Below, piece by piece: positions 1-6,259 of a stretch of DNA of 11,776 nt. Numbering within the stretch: position 1 is the first letter of the stretch; each line of letters starts with the position of its first letter. Both the position numbers and the translations under genes were made by a program. Location: positions 1 through 11,776 of the forward strand of contig DASXOV010000009.1 of assembly GCA_036494005.1 (NCBI GenBank), in the 5' to 3' direction. A model generated the notes under the pieces. The model was not told the origin of the DNA. It saw only the letters and a list, made by a program, of their open reading frames with translations, and made no database searches. The DNA comes from GCA-003244245 sp036494005 (lineage in GTDB: Bacteria; Actinomycetota; Actinomycetes; Mycobacteriales; Pseudonocardiaceae).

Positions 1-451
1 ACGGGCCGGTCACGCTGCTGGAGGTCTTCGAGGGCCGCCGGCAGCTCATCGCCTACTTTCACATGTGGCACGCCGGCCAGCCCGCCGCCGCCCAGTGCGA
101 GGGCTGCACGTTCTACAACGGCCAGGTCCGCGAGCTGTCCCCAACCTGCATTCCCGCGACGTCACCTACGCCACGTTCTGCCAGGGCCCGTACCACGAGG
201 GCGTCCGCTGCCGCGACTTCATGGGCTGGGACGTGCCCTGGTACTCCGCGCAGGACTCCGCCGACGCCCTGCTCGCCGGGTGCAGCTCCTTCATGCTGGT
301 GTGCTACCTGAGGCACGCCAACCGGGTGTTCGAGACTTACTGGACCACCGGCCGCGGCGTGGAGCTGCACCGCACCTACGGACGTCCCACCGCCCAGTGG
401 TCCCGCCTGGAATCCGGACGCTCCGACGACCTGGGCACCGTCAGGCGCTGA
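1..451 (+). pseudogene. DUF899 family (thioredoxin-like) protein, 5' truncated by window edge and frameshifted
   Basis: The visible translation matches the DUF899 family, predicted thioredoxin-fold proteins of unknown function. Codons starting at position 3 read LIAYFHMWHAG, then QCEGCTFYNGQVREL. The match then jumps to the frame starting at 2, which reads LHSRDVTYATFCQGPY, FMGWDVPWYSA and VFETYWTTGRGVE and stops at 449-451. The jump lies at about 138-145, in the run TCCCC; one extra C would restore ELSPNLHSRDVTYA. After GRGVE I do not see the tyrosine/GRQE/WEDSP segment that usually follows in this family; the protein goes straight to RTYGRPTAQWSRLESGRSDDL and ends. This suggests a second, internal deletion. 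The start lies outside the window. It is either a decaying gene or a gene with a sequencing error in a C run; the missing segment favours real decay. Confidence 0.8.
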
Positions 452-479
452 GCGGATCCCAGCCGTCCTTCTGCCACCG

Positions 480-497
480 GGCCGCGCTGCGCGGGCC
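480..497 (+). terminator. Possible hairpin terminator after the DUF899 gene
   Basis: GGCC-GCGC and GCG-GGCC can pair around a short loop with one bulged base, 30 nt after the DUF899 stop. There is no T tract, as is usual in high-GC actinobacteria. The hairpin is weak, and GC-rich DNA forms such pairs by chance. Confidence 0.25.
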
Positions 498-612
498 GTG
501 AGGATGCCCGATCAGGGGGCTCCCCGGACTGGCGGTGTGCCGTCACCTCGGGCCTGGTGAAGGCTGGGCGGTGGGGAATCGTGCCATGGTCCGTGGCCGG
601 GGGGAGGACCGG

Positions 613-810
613 ATGAGCATGCCGCTCGTGATCTTCGCTGTCATCGTGATCTGGGGTTACCGCAAGGGCCAGATCGGGCTCGCGTACGTGCTGTCCGCGA
701 TGCTGCTCGGCGTCTTCCTGGTCTGTAGCTCTTGGTGGGGGCCGATCCACGACGGCGTGTCCAACGTGACCAGCGCGATCGACAGCACGACCAGCGAGCT
801 CGGGCGCTGA
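613..810 (+). CDS. Small two-helix membrane protein of unknown function
   Basis: This 65-residue protein is not one I recognise. The ATG at 613 was chosen because GGGGAGG at 601-607 lies 5 nt upstream; the same frame is open further upstream (from 535) but without a comparable site. Residues 3-15 (MPLVIFAVIVIWG) and about 22-40 (GLAYVLSAMLLGVFLVCSS) are hydrophobic and should span the membrane, joined by a short positive loop YRKGQ. The tail (residues 44-65) is polar, rich in Ser and Thr, and amphipathic (GVSNVTSAIDSTTSELGR). It stands alone between the broken DUF899 gene and a convergent coiled-coil gene, so context gives no hint of its role. Small proteins of this layout are common in actinomycetes. 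Confidence 0.6.
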   Translation: MSMPLVIFAVIVIWGYRKGQIGLAYVLSAMLLGVFLVCSSWWGPIHDGVSNVTSAIDSTTSELGR

Positions 811-898
811 CCGGGCGCCATGTGCCGCCGCTGGAACCTACCCGCTGCGACGAACGCGTGCCCGCGCTGATCACCCGGGCCGAGCGGAGTCGTTTGGG

Positions 899-1168
899 CT
901 ACTGGTCGTTGGGCTGGCCGCCCTGCTGAGCGATGAACGTGTTCAGTGAGTGGACGACCTGCTGCTGTCCAGCGGCGGTGGCGTCGAGCTTGCCACGCAT
1001 CTCGGTGAATCCGTGATCAACCTGGGCGAAGCCGTCGCTGACGCGCGCGCGTAGGTCGGTCAGATCGTCGCGCATCGCGTTGAAACTGGACGTGGTGGCC
1101 TGGCGGAAGTCCCGGACTTGGGTTTCCAGCGCGGCCACACGAGCCTCCAGGTCGTCCGGCTGAGCCAT
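899..1168 (-). CDS. Small coiled-coil protein of unknown function
   Basis: This 89-residue protein begins MAQPDDLEARVAALETQVRDF and then runs as an almost continuous heptad pattern: LEARVAALETQV, then FNAMRDDLTDLRARVSDGFAQVDHGFTEMRGKLDATAAGQQQVVHSLNTFI. It should form a long helix that oligomerises as a coiled coil. It has no cysteine, signal peptide or membrane segment, so it is probably cytoplasmic. The ATG at 1168 is preferred because the heptad pattern starts there; a GTG at 1243 would add 25 residues of low-complexity sequence. No strong ribosome binding site precedes either start. It lies 97 bp downstream of the aminotransferase on the same strand and could share its transcript. Function unknown. 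Confidence 0.6.
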   Translation of the reverse strand: MAQPDDLEARVAALETQVRDFRQATTSSFNAMRDDLTDLRARVSDGFAQVDHGFTEMRGKLDATAAGQQQVVHSLNTFIAQQGGQPNDQ

Positions 1169-1265
1169 GACCGGCAGCCTACCGAGGCCGCCACCCTCCA
1201 GTGCAGTGCTCAGACGCGGACCGTGCCGGAAGGCTGTCGTCACGCATCAGGCCCGGGGCGGCCGG

Positions 1266-2474
1266 TCACTGGTGGTAGGTCTGCAGGAACTCGCCCAGCC
1301 GGTGGACGGCGTCGTCGAGGACATCGACGGGGGCGAGGAAGACCATCCGCAGATGGTCGGGGGACGGCAGGTTGAAGCCGGTGCCGTGGGAGAGCAGCAG
1401 ATGCTGCTGTTCGAGCAGATCGATCACCAGCTGCTGGTCGTCGCAGATCTTGTACTCGTCGGGATCCAGCCGGGGGAAGACGTAGAGCGCCCCCTGCGGC
1501 TTGACGCAGTCCACCCCGGGGATGCGGGTGATCTCCTGCCAGGCGTGGTCCCGTTGCTCCAGGAGCCGCCCGCCGGGTTGCACCAGAGCGGCGATGGTCT
1601 GCTTGCCACCGAGGGCGGTCTGGATGGCGTGCTGGGCTGGGACGTTCGGGCACAGCCGCATGTTGGCGAGCAGCTCCAGGCCTTCGAGGTACTCGCCCGC
1701 CTCGGTCTTGGGGCCGCTGATCGCGAGCCAGCCGGAGCGGAAGCCCGCGGCCCGATAGGTCTTGGACAGCCCGCACATGGTGAGCACCAGCAGGTCGGGG
1801 GCCAGCGCGGCCGCGCACTGGTGCACCGCGTCGTCGTAGAGGATCTTGTCGTAGATCTCGTCGGTCATCACCAGCAGCTCGTGCCGCCGCGCCAGGTCCA
1901 GTAGCCCGAGCAGCACCTCCCGGGAGTACACCGCTCCCGTGGGGTTGTTCGGGTTGATGATCACCAGGGCGCGGGTGGCCGGGGTGATCTGATCGGCCAC
2001 GTGGTCGAGGTCGGGCGCCCAGCCGGCCCGCTCGTCGCACCGGTAGTGCACCGTGCGGCCGCCGCACAGGTGGACCGCTCCGGTCCACAACGGGTAGTCC
2101 GGGCTCGGCACGAGGACCTCGTCTCCCGGGTCGAGCAGTGCCTGCAAGGCCATCACGATGAGCTCGGAGACCCCGTTGCCCAGGTAGACGTCATCGGGGT
2201 CGATGCCGGTGATCCCACAGCTGTCGTAATACTGCGCGACGGCCACCCGCGCCGAGGAGATGCCGCGGGCGTCGCTGTAACCCTGTGCCGCGCCGATGTT
2301 GCGCACCACCTCGTGCACCACACCCTCGGGAGCTTCCAGCCCGAACGGCGCCGGGTTGCCCAGGTTGAGCTTGAGCAGGCGGTGTCCTTCGGCCTCCAGT
2401 TGCCGGGCCCGGCTCAGCACCGGACCCCGGATGTCGTACCGGACGTTCCGAAGCCGGCTGGATTGCGACACCAT
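1266..2474 (-). CDS. alaA: AlaA-like alanine (glutamate-pyruvate) aminotransferase, PLP fold type I
   Basis: This 402-residue class I/II aminotransferase closely resembles E. coli AlaA, which transfers the amino group of glutamate to pyruvate to make alanine in the cytoplasm. Visible matches include YDIRGPVLSRARQLEAEGH and LKLNLGNPAPFG near the N-terminus, YLGNGVSELI, PSPDYPLWTGAV, INPNNPTGAVYS (Asn174 region), TDEIYDKILYDD (Asp205 and Tyr208, which contact PLP), and LSKTYRAAGFRSGW. In the last, Lys238 is the expected Schiff-base lysine. PAQHAIQTALGG and PDHLRM (Arg376, substrate carboxylate) follow. Length matches the family (about 400). The ATG at 2474 is supported by GGGAGGTG about 7 nt upstream (2482-2489); an in-frame start at 2528 would add 18 unconserved residues. 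The gene lies 130 bp downstream of the flavin oxidase gene. All key residues are present, so it should be active. Confidence 0.92.
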   Translation of the reverse strand: MVSQSSRLRNVRYDIRGPVLSRARQLEAEGHRLLKLNLGNPAPFGLEAPEGVVHEVVRNIGAAQGYSDARGISSARVAVAQYYDSCGITGIDPDDVYLGNGVSELIVMALQALLDPGDEVLVPSPDYPLWTGAVHLCGGRTVHYRCDERAGWAPDLDHVADQITPATRALVIINPNNPTGAVYSREVLLGLLDLARRHELLVMTDEIYDKILYDDAVHQCAAALAPDLLVLTMCGLSKTYRAAGFRSGWLAISGPKTEAGEYLEGLELLANMRLCPNVPAQHAIQTALGGKQTIAALVQPGGRLLEQRDHAWQEITRIPGVDCVKPQGALYVFPRLDPDEYKICDDQQLVIDLLEQQHLLLSHGTGFNLPSPDHLRMVFLAPVDVLDDAVHRLGEFLQTYHQ

Positions 2475-2500
2475 GACCGAACACCTCCCGAGTCCCCCGG

Positions 2501-2522
2501 TGCCGGTTCCCCGGTACCGGCA
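2501..2522 (-). terminator. Small inverted repeat between the flavin oxidase and alaA
   Basis: TGCCGGT (2501-2507) and ACCGGCA (2516-2522) form a perfect 7-bp stem with an 8-nt loop. It lies downstream of the flavin oxidase stop and 27 nt upstream of the alaA start. It could be a weak terminator or attenuator, or an operator for alaA. Sequence alone does not decide. Confidence 0.3.
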
Positions 2523-2592
2523 GCCCATCGTGCCCGATCCCAGCTGGCCCGCGCTCGCGGCTCGACCCTGCCGTGACCGGTTCAGGGACGGG

Positions 2593-2625
2593 GTCAGGCG
2601 CTGGTCAGGCGCTGGTCAGGCCCTG
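2593..2625. repeat. Three tandem copies of an 11-bp unit at the 3' end of the flavin oxidase gene
   Basis: GTCAGGCGCTG occurs at 2593-2603 and 2604-2614, then as GTCAGGCCCTG at 2615-2625. The stop codon of the flavin oxidase (complement of TCA at 2605-2607) lies inside the array. Because 11 is not a multiple of 3, gain or loss of a unit would change the reading frame of the last residues, although a TGA recurs in each copy and would still end the protein nearby. Confidence 0.8.
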
Positions 2626-4164
2626 GGCGAAGGCGAAGACACCATCCGGGTCGTACATCGCCGCAACCTGGCGCAGCCGCGGGAGATTGGCGCCGTAGTA
2701 GGCCCTGGCCCAGTTCGGTAGCTCCGGATCGATGTAGTTGACGTACCCGGTATCGCCGGTCAGGGCGGCGAGTTCGGTGCGCACCGCACCGACGGCTCGC
2801 CGTGCGCCCGGTGCCGTTGCCGTGGTGGCGCCCCGGTAGATCTGCAGGGTGGCGAGGGCGGACCGGTGGGGAAAGGCCGTCTCGGTGGTCCCGATCCGGC
2901 CGACGGCGCCGCCCAGGCTGTCGATCAGCAGGTCCATGCCGGGCTGCTCGGCCATGATCGAGGCGATCCGGCCCGGATCGCTGACCGGGGCCTGCAGCAC
3001 TCTGGAACTCGCCACGAACGACTGCCGGCCGAGTTGCCCGGCACCGTTCCAGTTCATCTGACCGTTCCAGTTCGGGTGACACTGCGGGATCGACTTCGTC
3101 GAACAACCACCGAAGTAGCGCATCGCGTCCAGGTAGCTCGTGGCCTGCATGGAGCGCGACAGCGGCGCCACCCCTGCCCGGCTCACCAGATCGTCGAGAA
3201 ACTGCCGCAGGCCCCCGGTCGTGCCGACGAAGCAGCCGGTGACCCGGCAGGTCGGCGGATCGCCGCCGGAGACGGCGAGCGTCGACCAGAATTCGTCCGG
3301 TGCCGAGAGGGTGAACTGCTGCCAGGAACCCAGCGCGTCGGCCACCGAACCGGCGGGGAAGCGCAGCTGGAACACGACCGGTTCCGGTGCGGGCACGGTG
3401 CTGAAGGTGAACGAGGTGACGATGCCGAGGTTGCCGCCGCCGCCACCGCGCAGCGCCCAGTACAGGCCGGGCTCCGAGTCCGGTGCCGCGGTGCGCAGGC
3501 TGCCCTCCGCCGTCACCACCCGGGCCGAGGCCAGCCGGTCGCAGGTCAGGCCGTACTTGCGGCTCAGCACCCCGAGACCGCCGCCCAGGGTCAGTCCCGC
3601 GATGCCGACCGTCGGGCACGATCCCGCTGGCAGGCAGCGGCCCGCGCCGGCCAGCGTCGCGTACACGTCGATCAGCCGGGCGCCCGCGCCGATCACGGCG
3701 GTCCCGTCCGGGTGGATCTCGATGCCGTTCATGGCGCCGAGGTCGACCACCAGGCCCTGGTCCGGTGTCGAATAGCCGACGTAGCTGTGACCCCCGCCGC
3801 GGGCCGCGATGGGGATGTGCTTGGCGGCGGCCAGGTCCACGCAGGCCTGCACATCCTCCGGCCGGGTGCAGCGAGCGACCGCGGCCGGCTGGTTGGTGTC
3901 GAAGAGCGGGTTGAAGGCCAGCCTTTCGGTGGGATACCCCTCGTCCGACGGCAGGAGCAGCTGACCGGCCAGCCGCGCCCGCAGCGCCGCCCAATCCGGT
4001 GGTGCCATGGCGGTGCCGGTCGGACCGGTGCCGGCCGAACCGGTGCCGGTCGGGGCGGTGCCCGGCAGTTGCCCGCCGAGGCGTCCTGGCGAGCACGCCG
4101 CGATCGCCGCAGTGGCCGTACCGAGACCGGCTGCTCGCAAGAACAGTCGTCGGCTGAGCCCCAT
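2605..4164 (-). CDS. Tat-exported, probably lipid-anchored FAD oxidoreductase of the berberine-bridge enzyme (BBE) type
   Basis: This 519-residue protein belongs to the vanillyl-alcohol-oxidase/BBE flavoprotein superfamily. The N-terminus LSRRLFLRAAG is a twin-arginine signal (Arg5-Arg6). IAAC at 21-24 fits a lipobox, so Cys24 may be lipidated and the enzyme held outside the membrane. Residues 35-54 are a pentapeptide-repeat linker. The FAD domain follows (about 96-260): ARGGGHSYVG with His126, and PAGSCPTVGIAGLTLGGG with Cys183. These are the two positions that bind FAD covalently in bicovalent BBE-like oxidases. The C-terminal BBE domain is visible as YVNYIDPELPNWARAYYGANLPRLRQV, then YDPDGVF. 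Bacterial members oxidise alcohols or sugars, or close rings, using O2; the substrate here is unknown. The ATG at 4164 has only a G-rich stretch upstream, but the signal peptide fixes it. It lies 172 bp after the P450 gene. Confidence 0.88.
   Translation of the reverse strand: MGLSRRLFLRAAGLGTATAAIAACSPGRLGGQLPGTAPTGTGSAGTGPTGTAMAPPDWAALRARLAGQLLLPSDEGYPTERLAFNPLFDTNQPAAVARCTRPEDVQACVDLAAAKHIPIAARGGGHSYVGYSTPDQGLVVDLGAMNGIEIHPDGTAVIGAGARLIDVYATLAGAGRCLPAGSCPTVGIAGLTLGGGLGVLSRKYGLTCDRLASARVVTAEGSLRTAAPDSEPGLYWALRGGGGGNLGIVTSFTFSTVPAPEPVVFQLRFPAGSVADALGSWQQFTLSAPDEFWSTLAVSGGDPPTCRVTGCFVGTTGGLRQFLDDLVSRAGVAPLSRSMQATSYLDAMRYFGGCSTKSIPQCHPNWNGQMNWNGAGQLGRQSFVASSRVLQAPVSDPGRIASIMAEQPGMDLLIDSLGGAVGRIGTTETAFPHRSALATLQIYRGATTATAPGARRAVGAVRTELAALTGDTGYVNYIDPELPNWARAYYGANLPRLRQVAAMYDPDGVFAFAQGLTSA
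4011..4063. repeat. 15-bp tandem repeat encoding the linker of the flavin oxidase
   Basis: Units CGGTGCCGGTCGGAC (4011-4025), CGGTGCCGGCCGAAC (4026-4040) and CGGTGCCGGTCGGGG (4041-4055) are followed by a partial fourth unit. On the minus strand they encode pentapeptides GTAPT, GTGSA, GTGPT between the lipobox and the catalytic domain. This is a flexible, exported linker whose length can change without a frameshift. Confidence 0.8.
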
Positions 4165-4189
4165 CCCCGGCCCCCGTCATCCGCTGATC

Positions 4190-4242
4190 AGGGCTCCGCA
4201 GGTGAGACGAGTGGTCCACGTCCACGAGCGGTTCGGAGCCCT
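4190..4242 (-). promoter_or_regulatory. 9-bp inverted repeat upstream of the flavin oxidase gene
   Basis: AGGGCTCCG (4190-4198) and CGGAGCCCT (4234-4242) are perfectly complementary across 35 nt. The spacer itself holds GTGG/CCAC (4211-4219). It sits in the 172-bp gap between the P450 stop and the flavin oxidase start, 26 nt before the latter. It could be an operator, a leader stem or part of a terminator. Confidence 0.35.
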
Positions 4243-4298
4243 TGCCCAGCGTGCCGGGCCCCCAGCGATGCGCACAGCACCGTGGGTCATCCGGACGG

Positions 4299-4337
4299 GC
4301 GGCCCGAGCCGTCTGATCGGGCAGCCGCGCGGGCCGC
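4299..4337 (-). terminator. Possible terminator at the P450 stop codon
   Basis: GCGGCCCG (4299-4306) and CGGGCCGC (4330-4337) are perfectly complementary, with a 23-nt loop. The upstream arm overlaps the last base of the P450 stop codon (complement of CTA, 4337-4339). There is no T tract. If it works, the P450 and the flavin oxidase are at least partly separate transcripts. Confidence 0.35.
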
Positions 4338-5680
4338 TAGGCGGGCAGCGTGGCCCGGCTCAGGCTCACCGGGATCCGGTCGTAGCCGCGCAGCACCCTG
4401 GTAGGACGGCGGTGCGGGGGGCCGGACAGGGCGAGCTGGGGGAACCGCCGGAACAGCGTCCGCAGCCCGACCTCCCCCTCTACCCTGGCCAGCGCGGCGC
4501 CGATGCAGTAGTGGATGCCGCTGGAGAACGCGAGATTCTCGCCGGCCGAGGCCCGCGCGACGTCGAACCGGTGCGGATCCGGGAACACCGCGGGGTCCCG
4601 GTTGGCGCCCCCCAGCAGCAGGATGATCAGGGAGCCTGCCCGCACCGGGAACCCGGCGACCTCGGTGTCCCGCACGGCGACCCGGCCGGTGCGCTGCACC
4701 GGTGAGTCGAAGCGCAGGATCTCCTCCACCGCGTTCGCCCACACCTGGGGCTGAGCCTGCAGCAGGCCGAGCTGATCGGGGTGTCGCAGCAGCAGAACAG
4801 CCCCGTTGCCGATCAGGTTGACCGTGGTCTCGAAGCCGGCGGCGAGCAGCAGCATGGCCAGGCTGCTCAGCTCGTCAGTGGACAGTTCGCCGTCCTCGTC
4901 GTGTACCCGCACCAGGGTGCTCAGCAGGTCGTCGCCGGGATCGCGGCGGATCTCGGCGAAGTGGCCGAGCATCCACTGGTGCAGCGCGGCCAGGTCCCGC
5001 TCGGAGCGGCGGAAGTCGCGGTAGCTCAGTCCGATGTCCAGCGACAGGGACGCGCCGGCTCCCCAGTCGAGGAACTGCCTGCGCATCGACACGGGCGCTC
5101 CGAGCATCTCGGCGATCACGGTGGCAGGCAGCAGGCTGGCGTAGCGGCCGACCAGATCAACCAGCCCGTCATCGGTGTCCGGGGTGGATCCGGCGATCTC
5201 CTGGAGCAGTTCCTCGGCGATCTCCTCGACGCGGGAGCGCAGGGCGGCGATGGCCCGCGCGCTGAACGCCCTGGTGACCAGCTTGCGGTAGCGGGTGTGA
5301 TCGGGTGGATCTGCCGTGAGCATGGACGGTGGCTCGACCGGGCCCAGCACCGCCCGTCCACCGATCTTCACGCCCAGCCGGATCAGCCAGGGCAGCTGGT
5401 CCGGGCGTATCTGGCCGAAGTCCGGACTGCGGAGCACAGCCGTGCAGACGTCATGGTGCGCCGAGATCAGCGCCAGTTCGCTGCGCGCCAGCCTGCCCCG
5501 ATCGCGCATCTGCTCGTAGTAGGGGAACGGGTCTTCCCGGATCGCCGGATCGGCCATCAGCCGCGCCCCCAGGTCGCCCGCGCGCATCTGCTGATGCAGC
5601 GTCCGCCTGATCAGCCCGTGTCGCACTGCCCACCGGACCCTGCGTCGTACCGCCGCTGGCAACGTCCCGCTGTCGACCAT
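4337..5680 (-). CDS. Cytochrome P450, soluble bacterial type
   Basis: This 447-residue haem monooxygenase has all P450 landmarks: the C-helix DPPDHTRYRKLVTRAFS, I-helix LLLAAGFETTVN (the AGxET oxygen-activation motif), K-helix EEILR (ExxR), and haem loop FSSGIHYCIGAALAR (FxxGxHxCxG, Cys392 as thiolate ligand in this numbering). There is no membrane anchor, so it is cytoplasmic and needs a ferredoxin and reductase, neither of which is in the window. The substrate cannot be read from the sequence. Start choice is uncertain: the ATG at 5680 and an in-frame GTG at 5701 both lack a Shine-Dalgarno sequence, and the DNA just upstream is unusually AT-rich, so a leaderless mRNA starting at the ATG is possible. 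It is divergent from the repeat-protein gene and lies upstream of the flavin oxidase on the same strand. Confidence 0.92.
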   Translation of the reverse strand: MVDSGTLPAAVRRRVRWAVRHGLIRRTLHQQMRAGDLGARLMADPAIREDPFPYYEQMRDRGRLARSELALISAHHDVCTAVLRSPDFGQIRPDQLPWLIRLGVKIGGRAVLGPVEPPSMLTADPPDHTRYRKLVTRAFSARAIAALRSRVEEIAEELLQEIAGSTPDTDDGLVDLVGRYASLLPATVIAEMLGAPVSMRRQFLDWGAGASLSLDIGLSYRDFRRSERDLAALHQWMLGHFAEIRRDPGDDLLSTLVRVHDEDGELSTDELSSLAMLLLAAGFETTVNLIGNGAVLLLRHPDQLGLLQAQPQVWANAVEEILRFDSPVQRTGRVAVRDTEVAGFPVRAGSLIILLLGGANRDPAVFPDPHRFDVARASAGENLAFSSGIHYCIGAALARVEGEVGLRTLFRRFPQLALSGPPHRRPTRVLRGYDRIPVSLSRATLPA

Positions 5681-5841
5681 AAGAACGAAAGTACTATTCA
5701 CGCGGTCGCGGGGCGGACCGGTGACGGTCCGAGATCGCGCGAGCCGCGGGGGACTGCGCTACGATCAATCGACGCTACTCCATTCGGGCTACAGTGTGGA
5801 GGGGTTTCCTCGACCGGACGAGCGGAAGGCGGCACAGACCG
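5681..5841. promoter_or_regulatory. Divergent promoter region between the P450 and the 11-mer repeat gene
   Basis: These 161 bp must hold promoters for both directions. For the plus strand, TACGAT (5760-5765) and TACAGT (5790-5795) fit the actinobacterial -10 pattern TAnnnT; neither has a convincing -35 box. For the minus strand, 5681-5700 is a conspicuous AT-rich patch containing AGTACT, immediately before the P450 ATG. GGAAGG at 5824-5829 is the only ribosome-binding-like sequence before the repeat gene, 12 nt from its ATG. Confidence 0.4.
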
Positions 5842-6207
5842 ATGGGTCTCACAGACAAGATCAAGGACCTCGCCGATCAGGCCAAGGCAAAGGCCGGGCC
5901 TCTCGTGGAGCAGGCCAAGGAGAAGGCCGCGCCTCTCATGGAGCAGGCCAAGGAGAAAGCCGCGCCTCTCATGGAGCAGGCCAAGGAGAAAGCCGCGCCT
6001 CTCATGGAGCAGGCCAAGGAGAAAGCCGGGCCTCTCATGGAGCAGGCCAAGGAGAAGGCCGCGCCTCTCATGGAGCAGGCCAAGGCAAAGGCCGCGCCTC
6101 TCATGGAGCAGGCCAAGGAGAAGGGCAGCGAACTCGTCGAGAAGGCCAAGGAGAAGGCACGGACGGTTTCCGACAAGACCGACGACGACAAGGACAGCAC
6201 CTCCTGA
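5842..6207 (+). CDS. Charged 11-residue-repeat protein (LEA-like / MT0933-antitoxin-like N-terminus), function unknown
   Basis: This 121-residue protein is almost wholly repetitive. After MGLTDKIKDLADQAKAK (1-17), seven near-identical 11-mers of the type AAPLMEQAKEK run through residues 18-94. A degenerate eighth (GSELVEKAKEK) and an acidic tail ending DDDKDSTS follow. There is no Cys, signal peptide or membrane segment, so it should be a soluble, Lys/Glu-rich amphipathic helix. The period recalls group 3 LEA proteins, but each unit carries a proline, closer to the proline-punctuated amphipathic helices of exchangeable apolipoproteins. The N-terminus (MGLTDKIKDLADQAK) also resembles the actinobacterial MT0933/Rv0909-like antitoxin family, but no toxin gene is adjacent. 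The ATG at 5842 is preferred to an in-frame GTG at 5794 because the family-like MGLxDK start lies there. A stress-protection or membrane-surface role is inference only. Confidence 0.8.
   Translation: MGLTDKIKDLADQAKAKAGPLVEQAKEKAAPLMEQAKEKAAPLMEQAKEKAAPLMEQAKEKAGPLMEQAKEKAAPLMEQAKAKAAPLMEQAKEKGSELVEKAKEKARTVSDKTDDDKDSTS
5893..6156 (+). repeat. 33-bp coding minisatellite, 8 units
   Basis: Unit starts are 5893, 5926, 5959, 5992, 6025, 6058, 6091 and 6124. Units 1-7 differ by only a few bases each: GTG for ATG in unit 1, GGG for GCG in units 1 and 5, AAA/AAG at the unit end, and GCA for GAG in unit 6. Unit 8 is strongly diverged. A partial unit precedes the array. The near-identity at silent sites points to recent amplification or gene conversion. 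Since 33 is a multiple of 3, several other frames over the array also stay open; these are not genes. Confidence 0.95.
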
Positions 6208-6213
6208 GCCTCG

Positions 6214-6259
6214 GCCCAGGTGTGCCCGGCCTGCACCGCGATCACCGGCACACCTGGGC
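6214..6259 (+). terminator. Hairpin terminator after the repeat-protein gene
   Basis: GCCCAGGTGTGCC (6214-6226) and GGCACACCTGGGC (6247-6259) form a perfect 13-bp stem with a 20-nt loop, beginning 7 nt after the stop codon. There is no T tract, which is common for actinobacterial terminators. The DNA from 6260 to 6453 has no gene I can support. Confidence 0.7.

Noticed and set aside
2866..4404. A 512-codon plus-strand open frame
   Set aside because: Antisense shadow of the flavin oxidase, whose motifs are unmistakable on the minus strand.
1266..5680. The minus-strand P450/flavin oxidase/aminotransferase block as a complete biosynthetic cluster
   Set aside because: AlaA is usually housekeeping, the gaps contain possible terminators, and no scaffold-forming enzyme, transporter or regulator of such a cluster is visible.
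5893..6156. Repeat array considered as CRISPR
   Set aside because: The units are contiguous, with no spacers, and lie in frame within a gene.
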